From NCBI GenBank assembly GCA_949296425.1, contig CASFPN010000045.1, positions 45,942 through 109,941 of the forward strand: a DNA stretch of 64,000 nt, given 5' to 3'. This document shows, one piece after another, positions 1 through 6,974 of this stretch. Under the pieces are notes generated by a model that made no database searches, was not told the DNA's origin, and saw only the letters and a list, made by a program, of their open reading frames with translations. The DNA is from an uncultured bacterium. GTDB taxonomy: Bacteria; Cyanobacteriota; Vampirovibrionia; Gastranaerophilales; Gastranaerophilaceae. Both the position numbers and the translations under genes were made by a program. How positions within the stretch are numbered: the first letter of the stretch is position 1; each line of letters opens with the position of its first letter.

Positions 1-36
1 TTGACATTAACAAATACTGCCTATATTATTGATTAT

Positions 37-840
37 ATGGTAGTTGAAGATACAACAAGAGTTAAAGATTATTTAACCAAGACTAAATTAACAACACTTG
101 ACTATGTGATAAACCCTTATGTTGGTTGTCCAAACAAGTGTTTGTACTGTTATGCGGCTTATATGTCAAGTTTTAGCAAGCACAAAGAAGAATGGGGTGA
201 ATTTATTGATGTTAAACAAACGAGAAAAAAGATTAATACCTTTAAGATAAAAGAAAAAAAGGTTATGATAAGTACGGTCACAGATCCTTATAATGCTTAC
301 GAAGAAAAATACGGTATAACCCGTATGATTATGGAACAGCTCATTAAATCTGAAGCATACTTAAGCATTGTTACAAAATCCAAACTGGTGTTAAGAGATG
401 TTGATTTGTTTAAGAAAATGAAACATATTGAAATAGCGCTGTCTATCAGTATGTTGGATGAAAATTTAAAGAAAAAATTAGAACCTTATTCTTCAACTAT
501 AGAAGAAAGACTTGAAACTTTAAAAATTTTGAAGCAAAATGGTATTAAGTCGGTTGTATTTATTTCACCGATAATTCCACAAATAACAGATTTCAAAAAA
601 ATAATTGAAAAAACAAAAGAATACGCTGATGAATACTGGTTTGACAAGTTGAGTTTGAGAAGCAGCTTTAAGACCAAAATGTTTAAGTTTATATATGATG
701 AATACCCGATATACAAATCATTGTATAACGATATTTATATCAAAAAAAATCCGCAATATTTTGAAGAAATGGCTAAAGAAATAGAGGAATATTGCACAAA
801 AAACAACATAATTTACAAGAATTTCTATGCCGGCACATAA
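37..840 (+). CDS. Radical SAM protein, SPL-like family
   Basis: The protein should bind a 4Fe-4S cluster and S-adenosylmethionine. The motif CPNKCLYCYA has Cys31, Cys35 and Cys38 in the CxxxCxxC spacing of radical SAM enzymes. The preceding NPYVGC block is typical of the spore-photoproduct-lyase-like branch, whose members are often uncharacterised. I chose ATG 37 because family members start about 10 residues before the LTK(S/T)K motif; the frame stays open to base 1 with a TTG there, so a start further upstream cannot be excluded. The length (267 aa) is close to that of related proteins. It converges on the glucanotransferase-like gene across a shared hairpin terminator. The substrate is unknown. 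Confidence 0.8.
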   Translation: MVVEDTTRVKDYLTKTKLTTLDYVINPYVGCPNKCLYCYAAYMSSFSKHKEEWGEFIDVKQTRKKINTFKIKEKKVMISTVTDPYNAYEEKYGITRMIMEQLIKSEAYLSIVTKSKLVLRDVDLFKKMKHIEIALSISMLDENLKKKLEPYSSTIEERLETLKILKQNGIKSVVFISPIIPQITDFKKIIEKTKEYADEYWFDKLSLRSSFKTKMFKFIYDEYPIYKSLYNDIYIKKNPQYFEEMAKEIEEYCTKNNIIYKNFYAGT

Positions 841-896
841 ATTGCTTCTTGACCAAATAAATAATAAATCTTTTGCCGGCTTTTCCTAAAATTAAA

Positions 897-929
897 AAAA
901 GTCACCGATTATAACTATCGGTGACTTTT
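897..929. terminator. Bidirectional intrinsic terminator
   Basis: A perfect 9-bp GC-containing stem (901-909 with 917-925) is flanked by A4 on the left and T4 on the right, extending the stem to 13 bp. It lies between two convergent genes and can serve both strands. Confidence 0.85.
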
Positions 930-944
930 AATTCAATAAATTTT

Positions 945-2822
945 TTATGTATAAATTTTATCAGGTTTTGTTTCTTGTTTATTTTTATTTTTGAATATTG
1001 CAAAAGCTCCTCCTGCAGCTCCCAGAATTCCTGCAGCAAACCACAGCGGTTTACTTTTTAATACACTTTTTTCTTTTTTTGAATTTTGTATTAAATCTTC
1101 AGTTTCATTTCTTATCGGAGTTGATATTTGGGGTATATCAGGTTCTTTTTCCGCCAGAATGTCACGGAATTTTACAATTTTTGAATATAGTACAGGATAT
1201 GTCCTGTCAAATCCTTTTGATTTAAAGACTTTTTCCAGAGCATCCATTATATTGAATCCGTAACCTTCATTTAATGCGTCCTGATAAGCTTTTTTGTAGT
1301 TATAAGGAACACGTCTTCTGAAATTTGTTGCGGAATTTTTATGTTCATTATATCTTTCCGCTCGTCCGAAAACATCCATAAAGAAATAATGAATATTAAA
1401 AGATGTCATCATATCTGCAAATTTTGATTTTGCATATGTAATAGGATCAATCAAATCAGTTTCACTGATATTTAGAATTCTTGCAAGCGGTTTGATTGAG
1501 TCTGTTTTATGTATGCTTCCGTCTCTGTCAGGTATACTATTTGCAATTTGCCTCAGAGGCTGGTGATCATGGTTCCCTGTTCCAAGAGAAAATGTTTCTT
1601 CACTCCAGCCGCGTCTTAAAAATGCATCACTACTGCCCCAGTTATCGTTCATAAATACGTTTGAATATGCTTTGACTCTGTTTTTTAACGGGTCGATTAA
1701 TTCAGGACTGTTTGGTTTAAATATTGCAAATTCGTCAGGACCTGCTTCAACTTCGTATACAAGATTTTTTAGATCAAAATTTTCACCTTTTACTTCTTTT
1801 ACCCACCGGTCAATATTGTCGACCAGGGTATTTCCGAGTTCTTTTTTATTTTCATCGAGGACTCTATTTACACCGTGCGGTGTCATCACAGGTGTTATGT
1901 AATTCCATCCGACATCAAATCTTATCATGTCATAGCGTTTTGCCATCAACTGAACTTTCAGTTTTAAAAGTTTATATGCATCGCTTGACTCATCAAGAAT
2001 GTTATCATAATCAAGTGACAGTATACACCATGATGGCAGACCTGTGTTGTATCCGTGTTTAAAAGCTTTAGGAAAAGCATTTACTTCATCTTGAGAAAAA
2101 TTTATAAGGCAGTCGCCGCATAGCTTTATACCGCGTTGATTCAGAAGTTTTTTGCCTTCAGCCAAATGGGCGTCAGCCAGAAACTGTTTAAATTTAAAAA
2201 ATTCCTGATCTGGTTCTTTTTCCCGCGGGAAATTAAGCCAAACTTCATTTTCTGTTATGAATTTGCGGTAATTTTGTTTTAGTTGAGAATTTTCATCAAG
2301 CGTTTTAAACCTTTCAAAAGCTTTTTTTAGTGTTCTGTCCAGAGTGCTTCCGCTCTCCATTGTATTTTCGCAGTTGATAAATTCTGCCTTATTATGTTTA
2401 ATATTTGAATCTACAATTTGCTGAAATTCTTCTTTGGTAAGGATTGAACCGTACTTTTCCGTTATCAAAAGTTCCGGGTTAATATTTTGATCCCCGAGTG
2501 CCAATGCAGAAGCTTTATAGTTGCAGAAAAAATCGTCGTATCTTGTTATTTGTCCTGAAGGAAGATCTTTGACAATATTAAAATCAAGGTATGTCCTCAT
2601 ATAATCAATAAAATCAATCCCTTCTTTTGACGTTAAATGTCCGATGCCTATATCTTTATTTTCTGAAACCGGCAGAGAAGTTAAAGGTATAATAAAAGCT
2701 GAATTACCTGTTTGACCGGCTGTTTTTTTGCCTTGTTTTAATGTTTGTGTGTATTCTTCAATTTCATCGCTGCGCAATGAACGTTTGAAAGTTAAATTTG
2801 CAGATACACTTTTCACTCGCAT
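945..2822 (-). CDS. GH77-like 4-alpha-glucanotransferase, C-terminal membrane anchor
   Basis: This 625-aa protein resembles GH77 amylomaltase (MalQ), which transfers alpha-1,4-glucan segments. The likely catalytic Asp is D303 in YDMIRFDVGW (MalQ: YDxxRiDH). E357 or E359 in YEVEAG fits the acid/base region, and D419 in TGNHDH fits the third conserved acid (MalQ: THDN). Residues near 592-611 form a hydrophobic segment followed by a Lys-rich tail, which is unusual for MalQ and suggests membrane attachment. The N-terminus carries a short NLTFKRS stretch like tags seen on other proteins of this window. Divergence from classical MalQ is strong, so substrate specificity is uncertain. A reverse-strand AGGAG precedes the ATG. 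Confidence 0.6.
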   Translation of the reverse strand: MRVKSVSANLTFKRSLRSDEIEEYTQTLKQGKKTAGQTGNSAFIIPLTSLPVSENKDIGIGHLTSKEGIDFIDYMRTYLDFNIVKDLPSGQITRYDDFFCNYKASALALGDQNINPELLITEKYGSILTKEEFQQIVDSNIKHNKAEFINCENTMESGSTLDRTLKKAFERFKTLDENSQLKQNYRKFITENEVWLNFPREKEPDQEFFKFKQFLADAHLAEGKKLLNQRGIKLCGDCLINFSQDEVNAFPKAFKHGYNTGLPSWCILSLDYDNILDESSDAYKLLKLKVQLMAKRYDMIRFDVGWNYITPVMTPHGVNRVLDENKKELGNTLVDNIDRWVKEVKGENFDLKNLVYEVEAGPDEFAIFKPNSPELIDPLKNRVKAYSNVFMNDNWGSSDAFLRRGWSEETFSLGTGNHDHQPLRQIANSIPDRDGSIHKTDSIKPLARILNISETDLIDPITYAKSKFADMMTSFNIHYFFMDVFGRAERYNEHKNSATNFRRRVPYNYKKAYQDALNEGYGFNIMDALEKVFKSKGFDRTYPVLYSKIVKFRDILAEKEPDIPQISTPIRNETEDLIQNSKKEKSVLKSKPLWFAAGILGAAGGAFAIFKNKNKQETKPDKIYT

Positions 2823-2995
2823 AAAAAATTTAAACTCCTGATTACATTAAATCACAAACAGAAAGAATTAGCTACATTAGTTTGAATCATAAGATAAAAG
2901 TCCCGAATTCTGTTACTTCAACTCTCCTAAAAACTCATTCTTAACAAGAAAATTTTATGATAACATAACAATATAAATTAAAAGTTTAATTTTTA

Positions 2996-3002
2996 AGGAG
3001 GG
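2996..3002 (+). promoter_or_regulatory. Strong Shine-Dalgarno that sets the start of the flavin reductase
   Basis: AAGGAGG lies 8 nt before ATG 3011. It argues for this ATG rather than the GTG at 3002, which would lie inside the Shine-Dalgarno sequence. Confidence 0.85.
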
Positions 3003-3010
3003 TGTTTTTT

Positions 3011-3643
3011 ATGAAAGTTTTATTGTTCAATGGCAGTTCAAATGAGAATGGTTGTACTTTCAGAGCATTAAAAGAGGCTGCTTTATCTCTTGAAGCAAAC
3101 GGAATTGAAACTGAAATTATTCAGGTAGGTAAAAATGCTATACGTGATTGTGTAGGTTGTGGCGCCTGCCGTAAAATAGGCGGATTTTGTGTATTTAAAG
3201 ATGATATTGTAAATGAAGTTATAGAAAAAGCAAAAAATGCTGACGGGTTTATTTTTGGTTCACCTGTTTATTATGCTCATCCGAGCGGTAGACTTTTATC
3301 ATTTATGGACAGATTATTTTATGCAGGCAGCGGAGCATTTGCTTTTAAGCCGGCTGCTGCTGTAGTTTCTGCAAGACGGGCAGGAACTACGGCCTCGCTT
3401 GATGCGATTACAAAACATTTTACAATTAATCAAATGCCTGTTGTTTCATCAAATTACTGGTGTATGACGCATGGTGCCCAAAATTCCCCCGAACAGGCAG
3501 AACAGGATCTTGAAGGTATGCAAATTATGAGAGTGCTCGGGCAAAATATGGCATGGCTTCTTAAATGTATAGAAGCAGGAAAGAATGCAGGAATAAATCA
3601 TCCTCAAGCAGAAGATAAAATTATGACTAATTTTATTCGTTAA
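3011..3643 (+). CDS. Flavodoxin-fold NAD(P)H-dependent FMN reductase family protein
   Basis: The N-terminus has the FMN phosphate-binding pattern LFNGSSNENG after a short beta strand. It is followed by the CVGCGACR cysteine cluster (residues near 45-53) and by the GSPVYYAHPSG loop that contacts flavin in this family. This group includes iron-sulfur flavoproteins and FMN-dependent reductases. The length (210 aa) is normal. The protein should be a cytosolic oxidoreductase; its electron partner is unknown. The gene overlaps the convergent P-type ATPase gene by 4 bp at the 3' end. A second member of the family lies at 17712-18251. Confidence 0.85.
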   Translation: MKVLLFNGSSNENGCTFRALKEAALSLEANGIETEIIQVGKNAIRDCVGCGACRKIGGFCVFKDDIVNEVIEKAKNADGFIFGSPVYYAHPSGRLLSFMDRLFYAGSGAFAFKPAAAVVSARRAGTTASLDAITKHFTINQMPVVSSNYWCMTHGAQNSPEQAEQDLEGMQIMRVLGQNMAWLLKCIEAGKNAGINHPQAEDKIMTNFIR

Positions 3644-5508
3644 ACTTTTAAAGCTCTGAGTGAATTTAGAACTGCAAGAAGAGCTACACCGGTATCTGCG
3701 AATACGGCTCCCCACATTGTGACAAAGCCTAATGCCCCGAGAATTAAAAATAGAGCTTTAACTCCGAGTGCAAAAATAATATTTTGTTTTACAATATTCA
3801 TTGTCTTTTGGGCAATGAGTATTGCTTTTGGAATTTTTGAAGGCTTGTCATCAATAATAACAACATCTGCAGCTTCAATTGCGGCATCTGAACCCAGACC
3901 GCCCATTGCAACACCTATATCAGCTCTTGTTAATACAGGAGCATCATTAATCCCGTCGCCTGCAAACATAACCCTTGTTTTTAAAGGTTTGTTTTTTATT
4001 AGTTCTTCAAGCTTTTCAACTTTCTGCTCGGGGAAGAGTTCTGCATAAAAATTACTCATACCAAGTTCGCCAGCTATTTTTTCAGCGGTATTTTTGTTAT
4101 CTCCTGTTAGCATAACAGTTTTAATACCCATTTTATTTAATTGAGTAATGCCTTGAACCGCGTCATCTTTAATTTCATCAGAAATCACTATATAACCGAT
4201 AAATTTTTTATTTTTCGCAACATAAATAACAGTTCCTAAAATTTTAATTTGGGGTATTTCTATATTATTTGATTGCATTAATTTTTCGTTACCTGTAAGA
4301 ATTTCGGCTTCGTTAACAATCGCTTTTAAGCCTTGTCCTGCTATTTCAATAACATCTTTTATAAGATTTGTATCAATTTCGTTGCCGTAAGCTTCTTTTA
4401 TTGATAAGGCAATCGGGTGATTTGAGTAGTTTTCGGCAAATGCGGTATATTTTAAAAGTTCTTCTTCGCTGATTTTGTAAGGATGTATTTCAGTAACTTT
4501 AAATGTCCCCTTTGTAAGGGTTCCGGTTTTATCAAATGCTATGGTTTTTGTATTTGCAAGAGCTTCTATATAATTACTGCCTTTAATTAAGATACCGTTT
4601 TTGGAAGCTCCGCCAATCCCGCTAAAAAATCCCAGAGGCACAGATATTACAAGCGCGCACGGGCATGAAATAACTAGGAATGTTAAGGCTCTTTGAAACC
4701 ATACCATAAATTGAGCCCCTTCAATTAAAAGCGGCGGCAAAATCGCAAGAAGTGCAGCACCTGCAACAACTGCAGGAGTATAATATCTGGCAAATTTTGT
4801 TATAAATTTTTCTGTTTTTGCCTTTTTAGAGCTTGCATTTTCAACAAGTTCTAGGATTTTTGAAACTGTTGATTCTTTGAACGCTTTTTCCGTGCGAATT
4901 TTTAAAAGGCCATTTGTATTAATGCAGCCGCTTAAAGCCTTATCACCAACATGTAAATTCCGAGGAACAGCTTCTCCGGTTAGCGCAGATGTATCCACAT
5001 TTGCAAAACCTTCGACGACTTCACCGTCAAGAGGTATTTTTTCACCTGTTTTAACCGTAATTACTGCTCCTATTTCAATATCTTCGGGAGATTTGCGTAT
5101 AAGTTTTCCGTTTTCTTCGACATTCGCATAATCGGGTCTGATATCCATAAGCTCTGTTATTGATTTTCTGGATTTTTCAACTGCTTTGTCCTGTAAAAAT
5201 TCACCGACTTGATATAAAAGCATAACCATAACGGCTTCAGGATACTCGCCAATTGCGAGAGCCCCGATTGTTGCCAGTGTCATTAGAAAGTTTTCATCAA
5301 ATATTTCACCTTTTAAAATATTTTTCAATGCTGTTGTTATAACATCCCAGCCCACAGTCATGTATGATGCAAAAAATAATACGATTTTTAACGCCGGACA
5401 TGTTTGGCATAAAATTGCCAGTGCAAGAATAAAGGCAGCAATAGAAATCCTGATTAATTTCTGTTTGTCTGCTCTTTCATTATGATGGTGGTGATGATGT
5501 TCGCACAT
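3640..5508 (-). CDS. P1B-2-type ATPase, Zn2+/Cd2+/Pb2+ exporter
   Basis: Heavy-metal transporting P-type ATPase (622 aa). Visible motifs are the TGEAVP actuator (177-182), the SCPCAL transmembrane metal site (Cys282 and Cys284), the phosphorylation motif DKTGTLT (D326), the NHPIAL nucleotide-binding motif and the GDGINDAP hinge. The last helices contain VKALFL and FADTG, the Lys/Asp pair typical of the Zn/Cd subgroup. No N-terminal HMA domain is present; instead the protein begins MCEHHHHHHN, a natural His6 stretch that may bind metal, and TM1 contains CQTC. The gene is divergent from an ArsR/SmtB repressor, with operator boxes in the promoter, so zinc- or cadmium-induced expression is likely. 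An AGGAG Shine-Dalgarno precedes the start. Confidence 0.93.
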   Translation of the reverse strand: MCEHHHHHHNERADKQKLIRISIAAFILALAILCQTCPALKIVLFFASYMTVGWDVITTALKNILKGEIFDENFLMTLATIGALAIGEYPEAVMVMLLYQVGEFLQDKAVEKSRKSITELMDIRPDYANVEENGKLIRKSPEDIEIGAVITVKTGEKIPLDGEVVEGFANVDTSALTGEAVPRNLHVGDKALSGCINTNGLLKIRTEKAFKESTVSKILELVENASSKKAKTEKFITKFARYYTPAVVAGAALLAILPPLLIEGAQFMVWFQRALTFLVISCPCALVISVPLGFFSGIGGASKNGILIKGSNYIEALANTKTIAFDKTGTLTKGTFKVTEIHPYKISEEELLKYTAFAENYSNHPIALSIKEAYGNEIDTNLIKDVIEIAGQGLKAIVNEAEILTGNEKLMQSNNIEIPQIKILGTVIYVAKNKKFIGYIVISDEIKDDAVQGITQLNKMGIKTVMLTGDNKNTAEKIAGELGMSNFYAELFPEQKVEKLEELIKNKPLKTRVMFAGDGINDAPVLTRADIGVAMGGLGSDAAIEAADVVIIDDKPSKIPKAILIAQKTMNIVKQNIIFALGVKALFLILGALGFVTMWGAVFADTGVALLAVLNSLRALKV

Positions 5509-5525
5509 AATTTGTTCTCCTAAAT

Positions 5526-5545
5526 AATTGAAGAATTATTCAATT
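5526..5545. promoter_or_regulatory. ArsR/SmtB operator box 1
   Basis: Perfect inverted repeat AATTGAA-N6-TTCAATT, containing the TGAA-N6-TTCA core known for SmtB/ArsR operators. It lies in the leader of the ATPase transcript. Confidence 0.8.
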
Positions 5546-5556
5546 GTTATATTAGT

Positions 5557-5586
5557 ATTATAATTGAATAACTGTTCAATTGTCAA
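5557..5586 (-). promoter_or_regulatory. ATPase promoter with operator box 2 in its spacer
   Basis: On the minus strand TTGACA (5586-5581) and TATAAT (5562-5557) are separated by 18 bp. A perfect inverted repeat AATTGAA-N6-TTCAATT occupies 5562-5581, exactly the space between the -35 and -10 boxes. Bound repressor would block RNA polymerase directly. Confidence 0.85.
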
Positions 5587-5614
5587 GTGACTAAGAAACA
5601 ATTGTTACAAAAAT

Positions 5615-5644
5615 TTGACAATTGAACAATTATTGAACTATAAT
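5615..5644 (+). promoter_or_regulatory. arsR promoter with operator box 3
   Basis: TTGACA (5615-5620) and TATAAT (5639-5644) are 18 bp apart. The spacer holds an imperfect third operator (5620-5639, AATTGAA-N6-TTGAACT, one arm matching 5 of 7). Transcription would begin near 5651, which is the first base of the ATG, so the mRNA is predicted to be leaderless and autoregulated. Confidence 0.75.
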
Positions 5645-5650
5645 AATATT

Positions 5651-6001
5651 ATGGAAATTAAAAGAGCTGATTGTGAGGCAATAAATCCTGAACTTGTTAA
5701 TAAAATAAAGCCTGATATGCCTGATATGAAAGTGCTGTATGAATTGTCAGATTTTTTTAAGGTTATGGGAGATAATACGCGCATAAGACTATTATGGGCG
5801 CTTGAAGAAGCTGAAATGTGTGTGAACGATCTTGCAGTACTTCTTGATATGACAAAATCTGCAGTTTCTCATCAATTAAAAATTTTAAGAATTGCAAAAC
5901 TTGTAAAATCGACAAAGCGAGGGAAGAATGTGTTTTATTCTCTGGATGATCACCACGTAAAAATCATACTGGAAAAAGCATTAGAACACGCTGTAGAATA
6001 A
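5651..6001 (+). CDS. ArsR/SmtB-family metal-sensing repressor (CadC-like)
   Basis: A winged-helix repressor of 116 aa. The recognition helix region TKSAVSHQLKILR lies near 68-80. The C-terminal helix carries Asp100, His102, His113 and Glu116, the D-x-H-x10-H-x2-E spacing of the alpha5 zinc site in SmtB/CzrA. Cys8 and Cys57 resemble part of the CadC alpha3N cadmium site, but the second Cys of the CxC motif is replaced (MCVND). I chose ATG 5651 because longer starts would fall inside the promoter. There is no Shine-Dalgarno sequence. The divergent ATPase gene and three operator boxes point to control of metal export and of its own synthesis. Confidence 0.92.
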   Translation: MEIKRADCEAINPELVNKIKPDMPDMKVLYELSDFFKVMGDNTRIRLLWALEEAEMCVNDLAVLLDMTKSAVSHQLKILRIAKLVKSTKRGKNVFYSLDDHHVKIILEKALEHAVE

Positions 6002-6003
6002 AA

Positions 6004-6915
6004 TTATTGCATTTTTTGAATAAGTTCGGTTTTTACATCTGCCAGAGGTCCGTTATTCGGGGTTCTCAAATTATGGTAATAATTCTTGGCAAATGTAAAA
6101 GGATATTTTGGAAGCCATGTGAATTTAATAAATATATTAACAGTATCAGCACCCTGGGACAGCATCAAATCATCAATTGTTTGTTCATGTGCGGGTGAAA
6201 TAGATGAGAATATTTTCAGAAAATAGTCGGTGAACGTTACGGCTGAATAGCCTGAAGCGGCGACAGGATCTTTGACAAACGCTGTTACTTTAAATGCTCC
6301 GTTATCTTTAATATTCTGGATATCTTCAGGCGGAACAAATTCTCCGCCCGCAATCTGTTCAATTTCATACCACTGACCGTTATACTGTATCCTCATAATG
6401 TTTGGTTTTGGCATATAAATATCGTCAAATTTATTTTCAAGGATTACACGTCCGTTTTTATCGCAAACACCGTATTTATAATTCTTTTTGGTCAAAAACA
6501 TTCCGCCGAAAAGAATGTCAACTGATGTATATTCGGGAGGTATAACTGTTTCACCTTTTTCGTTGTATATCCCGAAATCATTATCATTGCCGAGTTTTAC
6601 GTATTTCCCTAAAATTCTGTCAACATGTCTGTATTTCGGTTCAATCAAATAATTGCCTGTGTTATCCATAAGACCGTATTTTGATTTTTTTTGAACAATC
6701 CATGAATCCCCTAGTTTAATCATTTTTTTATATTCGGGTTCAACTAAAACATTGCCTTCAGCGTCTTTTAATCCAAAATAGTTATCTTCATCCGCAAAAA
6801 CAGTGACTTTTGTTTTCGTTACAGAACCTTCAATAGGCTTGATTGTATTTTCGTCTGCAAAAGCGCAGCTGCTTAATAATAAAGCTATCCCGAATATTGT
6901 TGCAAATTTCTTCAT
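6004..6915 (-). CDS. Secreted WG-repeat protein
   Basis: A 303-aa protein with an N-terminal signal peptide (hydrophobic core before SCAFAD). Residues near 45-180 hold four WG-type repeats of the form (Y/F)Gxxxx-xGxxxxxxx(Y/F), for example KYGLMDNTGNYLIEPKY and DFGIYNEKGETVIPPEY. The C-terminal third is unrelated to the repeats and unrecognised. WG repeats are usually exported and thought to mediate binding, but no ligand is evident. The protein could be a lipoprotein (LLSSC), though the context after Cys is not ideal. It is convergent with arsR, only 2 bp apart. Confidence 0.75.
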   Translation of the reverse strand: MKKFATIFGIALLLSSCAFADENTIKPIEGSVTKTKVTVFADEDNYFGLKDAEGNVLVEPEYKKMIKLGDSWIVQKKSKYGLMDNTGNYLIEPKYRHVDRILGKYVKLGNDNDFGIYNEKGETVIPPEYTSVDILFGGMFLTKKNYKYGVCDKNGRVILENKFDDIYMPKPNIMRIQYNGQWYEIEQIAGGEFVPPEDIQNIKDNGAFKVTAFVKDPVAASGYSAVTFTDYFLKIFSSISPAHEQTIDDLMLSQGADTVNIFIKFTWLPKYPFTFAKNYYHNLRTPNNGPLADVKTELIQKMQ

Positions 6916-6974
6916 ACCTGTATAATAACATAAAATTCATAATTTGTGTTATAATTTTTTTGGAGAGGGAAAAG

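Noticed and set aside
6843..6974. N-terminal extension of the AsmA-like protein
   Set aside because: It would overlap the divergent WG-repeat gene and lacks a ribosome site; ATG 6975 has GGAGAGG and starts just before the membrane helix.
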